Both the position numbers and the translations under genes were made by a program. This document shows, piece after piece, positions 47,096 to 56,351 of a stretch of DNA of 64,000 nucleotides. The stretch's first letter is position 1; every line of letters begins with the position of its first letter. Source of the stretch: Mesorhizobium_B sp035998495 (GTDB lineage Bacteria; Pseudomonadota; Alphaproteobacteria; Rhizobiales; Rhizobiaceae); contig DASYHP010000067.1 of the NCBI GenBank assembly GCA_035998495.1, forward strand, positions 178,218 through 242,217, in the 5' to 3' direction. The notes under the pieces are model-generated. The model saw only the letters and a list, made by a program, of their open reading frames with translations, made no database searches and was not told the DNA's origin.

Positions 47096-47578
47096 ATGAC
47101 GGGCGGCCTCACCCATCTCGACGCCGCGGGCCAGGCCAGCATGGTCGATGTCGGCGAAAAGCCCGACACCGAGCGTACCGCCCTCGCCGAGGGCCGCATC
47201 CGCATGGCGCCCGAAACGCTGAAACTGGTGCTGGAAGGCCAAGCCAAGAAGGGCGACGTGATGGGCGTGGCGCGCGTGGCCGGCATCATGGCGGCCAAAC
47301 GCACGCATGAGCTGATCCCGCTCTGCCATCCGCTGCTTCTGAACAAGGTGTCCGTGGAGATCGAGCCCGACGAGACCCTGCCGGGCCTGCGCGTGACGGC
47401 GCTGGCGCGGGTGCGGGGGAAAACGGGCGTGGAGATGGAGGCGCTGACGGCGGCTTCCGTCGCCTGCCTCACCATCTACGACATGGCCAAGGCCGTGGAC
47501 CGCACCATGGTGATCGAGGGCATCAGGCTGCTGGAGAAGAGCGGGGGCCGCTCCGGCGACTTTCGGGCGGAGGCCTGA
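47096..47578 (+). CDS. moaC: Cyclic pyranopterin monophosphate synthase MoaC
   Basis: MoaC completes cyclic pyranopterin monophosphate in molybdenum cofactor synthesis. The 160-residue protein has THLDAAGQASMVDVGEK at the start, the LIPLCHPLLL active-site segment, and the EMEALTAASVACLTIYDM motif. It is part of the conserved alphaproteobacterial trpC-moaC-moeA string. Confidence 0.97.
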   Translation: MTGGLTHLDAAGQASMVDVGEKPDTERTALAEGRIRMAPETLKLVLEGQAKKGDVMGVARVAGIMAAKRTHELIPLCHPLLLNKVSVEIEPDETLPGLRVTALARVRGKTGVEMEALTAASVACLTIYDMAKAVDRTMVIEGIRLLEKSGGRSGDFRAEA

Positions 47579-48790
47579 ATGGCGCTTCTGCCCGTCGATG
47601 AGGCGCTGGCGCGGCTGCTCGACGGGGCGGAGCCTCACGGAAGCGAGGACGTGCCGCTCGCGGACGCCGCGGGTCGGGTGCTGGCGGAAAATGTGATCGC
47701 CCGGCGCACGCAGCCGCCCTTCGAGGCCTCGGCCATGGACGGTTATGCCGTTCGCGCCCAGGACATCGCCAGCGTCCCCGCGCGGCTGGCGCTGATCGGC
47801 ATGGCGGCCGCGGGCCACGGCTTCCACGGGGCCGTGGGGGCGGGACAAGCGGTGCGGATCTTCACCGGCGCGCCGCTGCCCCAGGGCGCGGACACCATCG
47901 CCATCCAGGAGAACGTCGCGTCGCTCGGCGACAGGAATGTCGAGGTCCGGCAAAGCGAGCCCGTCGGACGGCACATCCGCCAGCGCGGCCTCGACTTCGC
48001 AAAAGGCGACGTGCTGCTGGAAGCGGGCCGCACGCTCGACGCCGGCGCGCTGTCGCTCGCGGCAGCCGGCAATCACGCGAGCCTTCCCGTGCTCAAGCGG
48101 CCGCTGGTCGCCATCATCGCGACCGGCGACGAACTCGTGCCGCCCGGCGCGGAGCCGGAGCCCGACCAGATCGTGGCGTCGAATAATGTGGGCGTGGCCG
48201 CGGTCGTCCGGGAGGCGGGCGGCGAGGTGCTTGACCTCGGCATCGCGCCGGATCGGAAGGAAGAGATCGACCGGCTGCTGCGGCAGGCGAGCGAGGCCGG
48301 GGCGCAGCTCGTCGTCACCATCGGCGGGGCTTCGGTGGGCGACCACGACCTCGTGCAGGCCGTGCTGCGCGAGGCCGGCATGGCGCTCGACTTCTGGAAG
48401 ATCGCCATGCGGCCGGGCAAGCCGCTGATGTTCGGGCGGCTGGGCGGGATGCGCTGCGTCGGCCTGCCAGGCAACCCGGTGGCGAGCCTGGTGTGCGGCC
48501 ATGTGTTCCTGAAGCCGCTGGTCGCGCGGCTCGCCGGCCGCCCGCACGAGACGCTCATGCGGGAAGCGGTGCTGGGCGCGGCCATGGCGGCGAACGACAC
48601 GCGGCAAGATTACGTTCGCGCGAGCGCCGAGCGCACGGAAAAGGGGCTCGTGGCGACGCCCTTTCCCATTCAGGATTCGTCCATGCTGCGCTTCTTCGCG
48701 GCGGCCGACGCGCTGATCGTTCGTCCGCCCTTCGCGCCCGCCGCCGAGGCCGGCGAGCGCTGCCCTGTGCTCATGCTCAAGCCTGCTTGA
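47579..48790 (+). CDS. moeA: Molybdopterin molybdenumtransferase MoeA
   Basis: MoeA inserts molybdate into adenylated molybdopterin. The 403-residue protein has the PPFEASAMDGYAVRA segment, the RIFTGAPLPQGADTI motif, the MoCF-binding domain with TIGGASVGDHDLV, and GLPGNPVASLV near domain IV. The ATG follows the moaC stop with no gap. The 3' end overlaps the YbaK-like gene by 14 bases. Confidence 0.97.
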   Translation: MALLPVDEALARLLDGAEPHGSEDVPLADAAGRVLAENVIARRTQPPFEASAMDGYAVRAQDIASVPARLALIGMAAAGHGFHGAVGAGQAVRIFTGAPLPQGADTIAIQENVASLGDRNVEVRQSEPVGRHIRQRGLDFAKGDVLLEAGRTLDAGALSLAAAGNHASLPVLKRPLVAIIATGDELVPPGAEPEPDQIVASNNVGVAAVVREAGGEVLDLGIAPDRKEEIDRLLRQASEAGAQLVVTIGGASVGDHDLVQAVLREAGMALDFWKIAMRPGKPLMFGRLGGMRCVGLPGNPVASLVCGHVFLKPLVARLAGRPHETLMREAVLGAAMAANDTRQDYVRASAERTEKGLVATPFPIQDSSMLRFFAAADALIVRPPFAPAAEAGERCPVLMLKPA

Positions 48791-49253
48791 GGTCGGCCGG
48801 CGCGGCTCCCGCCGCGCGGAAGAGCGCCGCCGGCTCGGCCGAAAAGATCGCGTCATGCGCGCCGGCGGCGGCGAAGACCTTGGCGAAGCCGAGCAGGGTC
48901 TCGTCGCCCCAGGCAGGCATGTCGATGCGGTGGCCGATGGGCGACACGCCGCCGATGGCGAAGCCGGTTTCGTCGCGGATGCGGCGCGGCTCGCCCCGCT
49001 TCAAGGGCTCGCCGGCGAGCGCGGCGGCTTTGGCGAGGTCGAGCTGGTTCAAGCCCGACACCAGGAACAGCATCAGCCGTCCGCTTCGCCCGCCCTCGAA
49101 GACGAGCGATTTCACGATCTGGGCGACCGCGCAGCCGCATTCGCGCGCGGCCTCTTCCGCCGTGCGCGTGGACGCGCCCATGCGGCGCACGTCGATATCC
49201 AAGCCGGCTTGGCTTGCCGCCGCCTGCACCCGCTCGATGCTGCCCATTGCCAT
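48777..49253 (-). CDS. YbaK/EbsC family aminoacyl-tRNA deacylase-like protein
   Basis: The 158-residue single-domain protein belongs to the YbaK/ProX family that hydrolyses mischarged tRNAs such as Cys-tRNA-Pro. Features are AQIVKSLVFEG with the catalytic lysine and the GFAIGGVSPIGH loop. Its exact tRNA substrate cannot be read from sequence. The ATG lies 3 bases after the stop of the upstream MBL gene. Confidence 0.9.
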   Translation of the reverse strand: MAMGSIERVQAAASQAGLDIDVRRMGASTRTAEEAARECGCAVAQIVKSLVFEGGRSGRLMLFLVSGLNQLDLAKAAALAGEPLKRGEPRRIRDETGFAIGGVSPIGHRIDMPAWGDETLLGFAKVFAAAGAHDAIFSAEPAALFRAAGAAPADLKQA

Positions 49254-49255
49254 GT

Positions 49256-50077
49256 TCAATCCTCATCCAGCGGCAGTTCGACCACCATCCCGTCATAGGC
49301 CGGCTCCACACGGGGCGGCGTCTCAGTGAGCACGGTGCGGTAGTCGAGCGGAATGTGCATATGGGTGAGGATCGCGCGCGCGGGCCTGAGCCGATCGATC
49401 CATTCCAGCGCCTCGCCGAGTGAGAAGTGACTGGGATGCAGGCGGTATTGCAGGGCGTCGATGACCAGGCAGGCGAGGTCTTCGAGCAAGGGCAGTGTCG
49501 TCTCGGGAAAGCCGCTCACGTCCGAGCAGTAGGCGATGGAACCGACCCGGAAGCCGAGCGAGACGATGTCGCCGTGGAACTGCGGCAAGGGCGTGAGGCG
49601 GAGCGGCCCCGCCGCACCCTCCACCACCACATCGTCATCGTGCTCGAATTGATGGGCTCGAAGGATCGGCGGATAGTTGCTGCCGGGCGGCGTCTCGAAA
49701 CAGTAGCGGAAGCCATCCTTCAGGCGGGCCAAAGTGGACCGGTCGGCGAAGATCGGCATGAGCCGGCGCTGGTCGAGCACGAAGGAGCGCAGGTCGTCGA
49801 TCCCGTGGATGTGGTCGGCGTGGGGGTGGGTGTAGATCACGCCGTCGAGCGGCCGCGGCGGGACGGTCAGCATCTGCTGGCGGAAGTCGGGTCCGGTGTC
49901 GATGGCGACGCGCGTGGTCCGCCCGTCCGGCGCGATGCGTTCAACGAGGGCGGCGGCGCGGGTACGGCGGTTGCGCGGCTCGTGCGGGTCGCAGGCGCCC
50001 CAGTCGCCGGTGATGCGCGGCGTGCCGGGCGAGGAGCCGCAGCCCAGAATCGTGAGCCGCAGCTTGTCGCCGCTCAC
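49256..50077 (-). CDS. MBL-fold metallohydrolase (PhnP/RNase Z-like)
   Basis: The 273-residue protein is a metallo-beta-lactamase fold hydrolase. It opens with LTILGCGSSPGTPRITGDWG and has the metal ligands in YTHPHADHIHGIDDL. The distal histidines are in LPQFHGDI and LTHMHIPLDY, and the metal-bridging aspartate is in CSDVSGFPE. This resembles the PhnP-type phosphodiesterases placed next to tatD in alphaproteobacteria; the natural substrate is unknown. GTG start overlaps the tatD stop (GTGA). Confidence 0.9.
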   Translation of the reverse strand: MSGDKLRLTILGCGSSPGTPRITGDWGACDPHEPRNRRTRAAALVERIAPDGRTTRVAIDTGPDFRQQMLTVPPRPLDGVIYTHPHADHIHGIDDLRSFVLDQRRLMPIFADRSTLARLKDGFRYCFETPPGSNYPPILRAHQFEHDDDVVVEGAAGPLRLTPLPQFHGDIVSLGFRVGSIAYCSDVSGFPETTLPLLEDLACLVIDALQYRLHPSHFSLGEALEWIDRLRPARAILTHMHIPLDYRTVLTETPPRVEPAYDGMVVELPLDED

Positions 50078-50868
50078 AGCGCCTCCGGCCGCGTCATCTT
50101 CCTGAACAGCCGAAAGGCGTTTTCCGTGGTCAGCCCCGCCACCTCGTCGGGCGAAATACCGCGGACATGGGCCAGCACCTCGGCGGTGTGGCGCACGTAA
50201 GCGGGCTCGTTGCGCTTGCCCCGGTGCGGCGGCGGCGCGAGATAGGGCGCGTCGGTTTCGACCAGGATGCGGTCGGCCGGCAGTTCTGCGGCGATCGCGC
50301 GGATGTCGGCGGAGGTCTTGAAGGTGAGGATGCCGGAAAACGAGACATAGCCGCCCAGCCGGATGCCGGTCCGCGCCAGCTCGGCGCCCGAGCTGAAGCA
50401 GTGGAGCACGAAGGGGAACGCGCCCTTCGCCGATTCCTCCTCCAGGATCGCGGCCATGTCCGCGTCGGCGTCGCGCGCATGGATGACGAGCGGAAGCTGC
50501 GTCCGCCGCGCGGCTGCGATATGGTTGCGGAATCCCCTCGCCTGCGCGTCGCGCGGCGACTTGTCGTAGTGGTAGTCGAGCCCAGCCTCGCCGATGGCCA
50601 CCACGCGCGGATGCTCCGAAAGGCGCGCGAGATCGTCGGCCGAGACATCCAGTTCCTCGGCGGCGTTGTGCGGGTGCGTGCCCACCGAGCAGAACACGCT
50701 GCCATGGGCTTCGGCGATGGCGCGTACCGCGTCGAAGCAGCGTACGCGTGTGCAAATCGTGATCATCCGGGCGATGCCGGCGGCCTCGGCGCGCGCGATC
50801 ACTCCTTCCCGCTCCGGCGCGAAGTCCGGGAAGTCGAGGTGGCAGTGGCTGTCGATGAGGACGCTCAC
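50074..50868 (-). CDS. tatD: TatD family deoxyribonuclease
   Basis: The 264-residue TIM-barrel metallohydrolase has DSHCHLDFPDF, the SVGTHPHNA segment, AIGEAGLDYHYDKS and VETDAPYLAPPPHRGKRNEP. Relatives are 3'-5' DNA exonucleases or D-aminoacyl-tRNA deacylases. It sits between metG and the MBL gene in the conserved order, with four-base overlaps on both sides. Confidence 0.93.
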   Translation of the reverse strand: MSVLIDSHCHLDFPDFAPEREGVIARAEAAGIARMITICTRVRCFDAVRAIAEAHGSVFCSVGTHPHNAAEELDVSADDLARLSEHPRVVAIGEAGLDYHYDKSPRDAQARGFRNHIAAARRTQLPLVIHARDADADMAAILEEESAKGAFPFVLHCFSSGAELARTGIRLGGYVSFSGILTFKTSADIRAIAAELPADRILVETDAPYLAPPPHRGKRNEPAYVRHTAEVLAHVRGISPDEVAGLTTENAFRLFRKMTRPEAL

Positions 50869-52427
50869 GCCGGCTCCGCGCCCGCCTCAGTCCCGACATA
50901 GCGCGGGAAGACGCCCTGCGGCGCGGGCAGTGCCGTGCCCGGCGCGAGCGAATTCGCGTCCGAGACATGGGCGAAGCTGCGGGCCTCGGCCGGCACGGCG
51001 AGCAGGTCGAGGAGTTTCGCGGCCGAGCCCGGCATGAAGGGCTGGATCAGGATGCCAACGCGCCGGAGCGTTTCGGCCGTCGTGTGGAGCACCGTTTCCA
51101 TGCGCGTAAAATCGGTCTTGCGCAGCGCCCAGGGCGCCTCGCCCGCGAAATAGCGGTTGGCGTCCGACACCACGGCGAAGATGGCGGCGAGCGCCTGATG
51201 CAGCGCCTGGGCGCCGTTGACGGCCTCGCGCGCGGTCTCGAGCGACTGGGCCGCGGCGGCAAGGATCGCCTCGTCCTGCGGCGCGAGCGTGCCCCGCGCG
51301 GGCACCCTGCCCTCGCAGTTCTTGGCGATCATGGACAGCGACCGCTGCGCCAGGTTACCGAGATCGTTGGCGAGGTCGGCATTGGTGCGGTTGACGATCG
51401 CCTCGTGGCTGTAGGAACCGTCCTGGCCGAACGGCACCTCGCGAAGCAGGAAATAGCGCACGGGGTCGAGCCCGTAATGGCCGACCAACGCGAAAGGGTC
51501 GATCACGTTACCGACCGACTTCGACATCTTCTCCCCGCGGTTGAAGACGAAGCCGTGGCCGAACACGCGCTTCGGCACCGGCAGGCCCGCCGACATCAGG
51601 AAGGCCGGCCAATAGACGGCGTGGAAGCGCGTGATGTCCTTGCCGATGATGTGGACGTCGGCCGGCCAATAGCGCCAGCGCTCAGCGTTCTCGTCGGGGT
51701 AGCCGCAGGCCGTGATGTAGTTGGTGAGCGCGTCCACCCAGACATACATCACATGCTTCTCGTCGCCCGGCACGGGGATGCCCCAGGAGAAAGTGGTGCG
51801 GGACACCGACAGGTCCTTGAGCCCCGACCTTACGAAGCTGACGATCTCGTTCTTGCGCTCGGGCGGGCCGATGAAGTCCGGGTTCTGCTCATAATGGGCG
51901 AGCAGGCGGTCCTCGTAAGCCGAGAGGCGGAAGAAGTAACTCTCCTCCTCGACCCACTCGACGGGCGTGCCCTGTGGTCCCAGCCGCGCGCCGTCGTCGC
52001 GCAAGGTGGTCTCGTCCTCACCGTAATAGGCCTCGTCGCGCACGGAGTACCAGCCGGCATAACCGCCCTTGGTGATGTCACCGTTCTTCTCCATCGCCCG
52101 CCAGATCGCCTGGCTGGCGCGGTGATGCCGCTCTTCGGTCGTGCGGATGAAGTCGTCGTTCGAGGCGTTCAGCGCCTCCGCCATGCGGTGGAACTCGGCC
52201 GCGTTGCGGTCGGCCAGCTCGCGCGGGGAAATACCCTCGTTGCGCGCGGTCTGGAGCATCTTGATGCCGTGCTCGTCCGTGCCCGTCAGAAAGAACACGT
52301 CCTTGCCGTCGAGCCGCTGGAAGCGCGCGATGGCGTCGGTGGCGATCAGCTCATAGGCATGGCCGATATGCGGCTTGCCGTTGGGGTAGGAGATCGCCGT
52401 GGTGATATAGAATTTTTCGCGCGGCAT
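50865..52427 (-). CDS. metG: Methionyl-tRNA synthetase
   Basis: MetG charges tRNA-Met. The 520-residue class I enzyme has the HIGH motif in PNGKPHIGHAYE and KMSKS in NRGEKMSKSVGNVIDP. An anticodon-binding helical domain follows. It is the short form without the C-terminal tRNA-binding domain. holB lies 80 bases upstream on the same strand. Confidence 0.97.
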   Translation of the reverse strand: MPREKFYITTAISYPNGKPHIGHAYELIATDAIARFQRLDGKDVFFLTGTDEHGIKMLQTARNEGISPRELADRNAAEFHRMAEALNASNDDFIRTTEERHHRASQAIWRAMEKNGDITKGGYAGWYSVRDEAYYGEDETTLRDDGARLGPQGTPVEWVEEESYFFRLSAYEDRLLAHYEQNPDFIGPPERKNEIVSFVRSGLKDLSVSRTTFSWGIPVPGDEKHVMYVWVDALTNYITACGYPDENAERWRYWPADVHIIGKDITRFHAVYWPAFLMSAGLPVPKRVFGHGFVFNRGEKMSKSVGNVIDPFALVGHYGLDPVRYFLLREVPFGQDGSYSHEAIVNRTNADLANDLGNLAQRSLSMIAKNCEGRVPARGTLAPQDEAILAAAAQSLETAREAVNGAQALHQALAAIFAVVSDANRYFAGEAPWALRKTDFTRMETVLHTTAETLRRVGILIQPFMPGSAAKLLDLLAVPAEARSFAHVSDANSLAPGTALPAPQGVFPRYVGTEAGAEPA

Positions 52428-52507
52428 GCGGCCCTGGCGTGTTCGGCTCGAAGACGCGGCAGGCCATAACTGATCCCGCCGGGCGGCGCCATACCGGCAA
52501 AAGGGGG

Positions 52508-53566
52508 TCAGCGCTGGAACGCCGTGTGGAGCCGGTGGACCGTGTCGAGCGCGGCCTGCTTGCGGTCGAGATTGTAGGCCAGCGTGTCCTGGCCGGTCGC
52601 CCGTTCCTGCTCCCAGGCTTCGGAGAAGGAAGCGGCGCGGGCGATCTCGCCGGCCTGCGCGGCACGGGCGGCGGCGTCCGACAGCAGGTCGAGCGCGTGG
52701 CGATGGAGAAGCGCGAAAGGCGCCTCCTTGCCTTTGCCGCTCACCTGCTCGGCCAAACGGTGCGCCTCCACCACGCTGAAGCGGGCGGATGAGGCCAGCG
52801 CCTCCACAGCAGTGGCGATCGCCAATCCCCCATGCTCCAGGAGAAGCAGGGCCTCGCGCACGCTGCCGTTCGCGCGCGCCGCCAGCGCCTGCCGGTCCGC
52901 CTCGGCCGCCGGCAGCGCTGCGCCGATGGCCTCTGATGCGGCGATCAGATCCGCGGGCGGAAGCGGCGAAAGCTTCAGCACCTGGCAGCGGGAGCGCAGC
53001 GTCGGCAAAAGCCGCCCGAGCGAATGCGCCACCAGCACGAACAGGGTGCGCGCCGGCGGCTCCTCCAGATTCTTGAGAAGGGCGTTGGCGGCAGCGGTGT
53101 TCAGGTCGTCGGCCGGATCGACGATCACGATGCGATAGCCGCCGTCATGCGCGGTGTGCGACAAGAAGCGGCCGATCCGCCGCACCTCATCGACGGCGAG
53201 AACCGTCTTGAAGCGTTCGCCCTTCTCATTGAGGGGCCGCGTCAGGTGCAGCACGGATGGATGCGCCTCGGAGGCGACTTGCCGGAACAGGCTGCCGCTC
53301 GGCTCGGCCGGCGCGAATTCCTGCGGCGCTCCAGCGCCGTCCGGGAAGCGCAGCAGATGCCGCGCCAGATGAAAGGCGACTGTCGCCTTGCCGATCCCGT
53401 GGGGGCCGGCCAGGATCAGCCCCTGCGGCAGCCGCCCTGCCCCGTGGCTGGACAGCAGCAGCTCACGCGCCGCGTGGTGGCCGATCAGATGCGGGTTCTC
53501 CGCCGGCTCGGGGAAACCCTCCAGCGTGTCGTGCTGCTCGGGCGAAAGCCGGACGAAAGGCGTCAC
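52508..53566 (-). CDS. holB: DNA polymerase III delta' subunit
   Basis: Delta' is the stator of the clamp loader. The 352-residue protein has an AAA+ domain with a Walker A-like loop (AGPHGIGKATVAFHL), the VDEVRRIGRFLSHT segment, and LLKNLEEPPARTLFVLVAHS followed by LRSRCQVLKL. The GTG start overlaps the tmk stop (GTGA), which fixes it although the frame is open further up. Confidence 0.93.
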   Translation of the reverse strand: MTPFVRLSPEQHDTLEGFPEPAENPHLIGHHAARELLLSSHGAGRLPQGLILAGPHGIGKATVAFHLARHLLRFPDGAGAPQEFAPAEPSGSLFRQVASEAHPSVLHLTRPLNEKGERFKTVLAVDEVRRIGRFLSHTAHDGGYRIVIVDPADDLNTAAANALLKNLEEPPARTLFVLVAHSLGRLLPTLRSRCQVLKLSPLPPADLIAASEAIGAALPAAEADRQALAARANGSVREALLLLEHGGLAIATAVEALASSARFSVVEAHRLAEQVSGKGKEAPFALLHRHALDLLSDAAARAAQAGEIARAASFSEAWEQERATGQDTLAYNLDRKQAALDTVHRLHTAFQR

Positions 53567-54231
53567 GCCGCCTGTTCCAGAAGGGCGTCGAGGCGGTCGC
53601 CCAGCACGACCATGACGATGTCCGACACGGAATCGGCCACCTCGTCCACGCCGCGCGAGGCGTCCACGACCCGGCAGCGCTCGGGCTCGGACCGCGCGAT
53701 CGACAGGAACGCCTCGCGGCGGCGGCGCTGGATCTCGAGCGTCTCCTTTTCGAAGCGGTCGGCCGCGACGGCCTCGCCCCGCCGCTCGGCCGCGCGGCGC
53801 AGCCCTTCGGCGGGATCGAGATCGAGGACCAGCGTCAGGTCGGGCCTGGTGCCGGCGACTGCCGCGCCCTCCACCGACCGCATGAAGCGCGGGTCGAGCC
53901 GGCCCGTGACGCCCTGATAAACGCGCGAGGAATCCATGAAGCGGTCGCACAGCACCACCTCGCCGCGCGCGAGCGCCGGGCGGATGAGCTGGCCGAGATG
54001 ATCGGCACGGGCCGCCGCGAACAGCAGCGCCTCCATGCGCGGGCCGAACGGCTCGGCCGCGCCGGACAACAGGACGTGCCGCACAGCCTCAGCACCTGGC
54101 GAGCCGCCGGGCTCGCGTGTCTCCAGAACCTTGTGGCCGGCGGCGCGCAAGGTCTCCGCGAGCCGGGCGATCTGCGTGGACTTGCCCACGCCTTCGCCGC
54201 CTTCGAAGGTGATGAAGAGTCCCTGCGGCAC
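53563..54231 (-). CDS. tmk: Thymidylate kinase
   Basis: Tmk phosphorylates dTMP to dTDP. The 222-residue protein has the P-loop FEGGEGVGKSTQ, the dTMP-binding REPGGSPGAE, and the DRFMDSSRVYQG motif. The GTG start directly abuts the dacA stop. The tmk-holB pairing is widely conserved. Confidence 0.97.
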   Translation of the reverse strand: MPQGLFITFEGGEGVGKSTQIARLAETLRAAGHKVLETREPGGSPGAEAVRHVLLSGAAEPFGPRMEALLFAAARADHLGQLIRPALARGEVVLCDRFMDSSRVYQGVTGRLDPRFMRSVEGAAVAGTRPDLTLVLDLDPAEGLRRAAERRGEAVAADRFEKETLEIQRRRREAFLSIARSEPERCRVVDASRGVDEVADSVSDIVMVVLGDRLDALLEQAA

Positions 54232-55398
54232 TCAGCGCATCCAGCCGATGGCGAGCTCGCCGACCGCGTCGAACGCGCGTTCATGCAAGGCGCCCACCGG
54301 CACGCTCTCGGCGGCGAAGAGCGGCGTTTCCTGCGTGAGCGTTTCGCCGATCCACACCTTGAGCGCGCCAATGGGCGCGTTCTCCTCGACGGGCGCGAGC
54401 ACGGGCCCCTGATAGACGATGCGCGCGGACAGGCGGTCGGGATTGGCGACGGGGACGAGGATCGAGACCGGGCCCTGAGCGCGCAACGCCACGCCGCCCT
54501 TCGCGCCGCCATAGACGGAGGCCTCGCCCACCGGCTCGCCGGCCGCGAAGAGCTCGACCTTCTGGAAGGCGCGCATGCCCCATTCCAGAAGCTTCCGCGC
54601 TTCCTCGGCGCGCTCGCGATCTGTCTTCATGCCGTTCATGGCCGCGAAGACCCGCTTGTCGTCGCGCGCCACCGAGCCGACGATGCCGTAGCCCGATTCT
54701 TCGGTGAAGCCCGTCTTCATGCCGTCCGCGCCGATGTTCATGGCGAGCAGCGGATTGCGGTTGCGCTGGGTGATCTTGTTCCAGGTGAAGTCGGACTGGG
54801 AATAGAATCTGTAAAACTCGGGATAGGTCCGCCAGATATGCATGCCGAGCTTGACCAGCTCGCGCATGGTGACGACCTGGCCTTCCGCCGGCAGCCCGGT
54901 CGAGTTCTTGAAGGTCGATTTCTCCAGGCCGAGCTGGCGCGCCCGTTGCGCCATCAGCGCGGCGAAATTCTCTTCGGAGCCCGCGATGCCCTCGGCCAGG
55001 ATGATGCAGCCGTCATTGGCCGACTGCACGATCACGCCCTGGATCAGGTCCTCGATGCGGATGGCGGAGTTGAGCTGAGCGAACATGGTGGAGCCGCCGG
55101 AATTCGCCCCGCCGGTGCGCCAAGCATTCTCGCTAACCTGAAACGTATCATCCAGGCCGTACTGTCCCGACTTGATGGCGTGGAACACCACCTCCATGGT
55201 CATCAGCTTGGCCAGCGAGGCCGGCGGCGTCAGCGTGTCGGCTTCCTTGGCGAACAGGATGGTGCCGGTTTCGGCGTCGATCATGTAAGCGTGCGGCGCC
55301 TTGGTCTCGAAGAGCTGCGCCTGCGCCTCGACAAGGCCGAGCGGCAGCGCGGCCGAAGCGAGCAGCGCGGATTGGACGAACTGGCGGCGCGTGAACAT
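54232..55398 (-). CDS. dacA: D-alanyl-D-alanine carboxypeptidase DacA (PBP5/6 type)
   Basis: This S11 enzyme removes the terminal D-alanine from peptidoglycan stem peptides. The 388-residue protein has a signal peptide (QFVQSALLASAALPLGLVEA), the SLAK nucleophile motif (ASLAKLM), SAND and KTGF. A C-terminal beta domain follows, as in PBP5. It reads into tmk; DUF2243 lies 82 bases upstream. Confidence 0.96.
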   Translation of the reverse strand: MFTRRQFVQSALLASAALPLGLVEAQAQLFETKAPHAYMIDAETGTILFAKEADTLTPPASLAKLMTMEVVFHAIKSGQYGLDDTFQVSENAWRTGGANSGGSTMFAQLNSAIRIEDLIQGVIVQSANDGCIILAEGIAGSEENFAALMAQRARQLGLEKSTFKNSTGLPAEGQVVTMRELVKLGMHIWRTYPEFYRFYSQSDFTWNKITQRNRNPLLAMNIGADGMKTGFTEESGYGIVGSVARDDKRVFAAMNGMKTDRERAEEARKLLEWGMRAFQKVELFAAGEPVGEASVYGGAKGGVALRAQGPVSILVPVANPDRLSARIVYQGPVLAPVEENAPIGALKVWIGETLTQETPLFAAESVPVGALHERAFDAVGELAIGWMR

Positions 55399-55480
55399 GG
55401 CAGAATCCTTGAGCGATCGGCTGAACGTTAGGAGAAGGCAGTCCCATCCACAATGCGGGAGCCGTTAACCTCCACAATGC

Positions 55481-56281
55481 TCACGCGAATTTGGACCAGG
55501 CAAGGCAGCCGAGCGCCGACCACGAAGAACTGACCACAAGCGCACCATGTGCGTACAGCGAACGAGCCCGGCGCGGGTCGTCGAGCGCGATCGCCCAAAG
55601 CTCGCCCGAGCGGTCGGTCCACACCATGCGCCCGCCGGCGGCGTGGACCGCCGCCATCATCGCAGCCGGCTCGGTTCCCGGCCTGAACAACACGAGCGCG
55701 CCGTCGCTGTCCGGCGGCGGCAAGGCCGAAACGGGGCCGCCGAGCAGGGTCGCAGCGGCAAGCAGCATGGCCACGCGGTCGGCGCGGAACGCGTGGCCGC
55801 TGCCGCCGCCTCCTTTCCGGACAATCCATCCCAGCAGCAGCGGCGCGATCCCAAAGGCCGCGAGCCAGCCGAGATCCCAGGCAAGCGGCGCGTCGCTGTC
55901 CATGCGGATGCGATGGATGCCGGTGATCCAGTGCGAGAGCACGGCATCGGCGACATGCCAGGTGCCGAAGCCGATCAGGCCCAAGGCCAGCATCCGGCGG
56001 CCGGCCGCCGGTTCGGCGAGGCCGCGCCGCGCCCGCCACAGCAGGACCAGCCCGGCGGCGCCGATGGCATACATCAGCGCATGGAAGAGCCCGTCGGCGA
56101 GGATCTGCACCCGCAGGTCGGCGAAGGCGGGCGCGTCGAGCCCGGACAGGAGATGGTGCCACTGCAGGATCTGATGCAGCAGGATTCCGTCGAAGAAGCC
56201 GCCGATGGAGAAGCCCAGCAGGAACGCGGCCCAGCCCAACCGGCTTGCTCGCGCCCTGTCATTTCCGGCCGAAATCGACAT
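55481..56281 (-). CDS. DUF2243 membrane protein with extra C-terminal domain
   Basis: The 266-residue protein has a DUF2243 membrane domain (about residues 14-185). Its signature is GFFDGILLHQILQWHH, with further histidines in GLFHALMY, GTWHVAD and LSHWITGIHRI that could bind metal or haem. After a further helix, residues 190-266 form a soluble-looking tail (LVLFRPGTEPAAMMAAVHAA, then GGRMVWTDRSGELWAIAL, ending SALGCLAWSKFA). This is not part of DUF2243 as I know it. Function unknown. It is placed between rlpA and dacA, which are usually neighbours, and two 18-bp spaced repeats precede it. Confidence 0.82.
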   Translation of the reverse strand: MSISAGNDRARASRLGWAAFLLGFSIGGFFDGILLHQILQWHHLLSGLDAPAFADLRVQILADGLFHALMYAIGAAGLVLLWRARRGLAEPAAGRRMLALGLIGFGTWHVADAVLSHWITGIHRIRMDSDAPLAWDLGWLAAFGIAPLLLGWIVRKGGGGSGHAFRADRVAMLLAAATLLGGPVSALPPPDSDGALVLFRPGTEPAAMMAAVHAAGGRMVWTDRSGELWAIALDDPRRARSLYAHGALVVSSSWSALGCLAWSKFA

Positions 56282-56308
56282 GGCGTCCTCCCGCTGCCGA
56301 AACCCGTC

Positions 56309-56335
56309 AGCCGGAGGTTTGTTTCAAGCCGGAGG
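56309..56335. repeat. Two AGCCGGAGG repeats 18 bp apart upstream of the DUF2243 gene
   Basis: AGCCGGAGG occurs at 56309-56317 and 56327-56335, and the bases following each copy are similar (14 of 18 match over the unit). They lie 28 bases upstream of the DUF2243 start and just after the rlpA stop. The spacing is compatible with a tandem regulator site, but it could be a simple duplication. Confidence 0.4.
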
Positions 56336-56351
56336 CGTGTTTTGAAGCGAG

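Noticed and set aside
46661..48856. 731-codon open frame antisense to trpC, moaC and moeA
   Set aside because: Shadow of three conserved genes with clear motifs; composition is typical of a GC-rich antisense frame.
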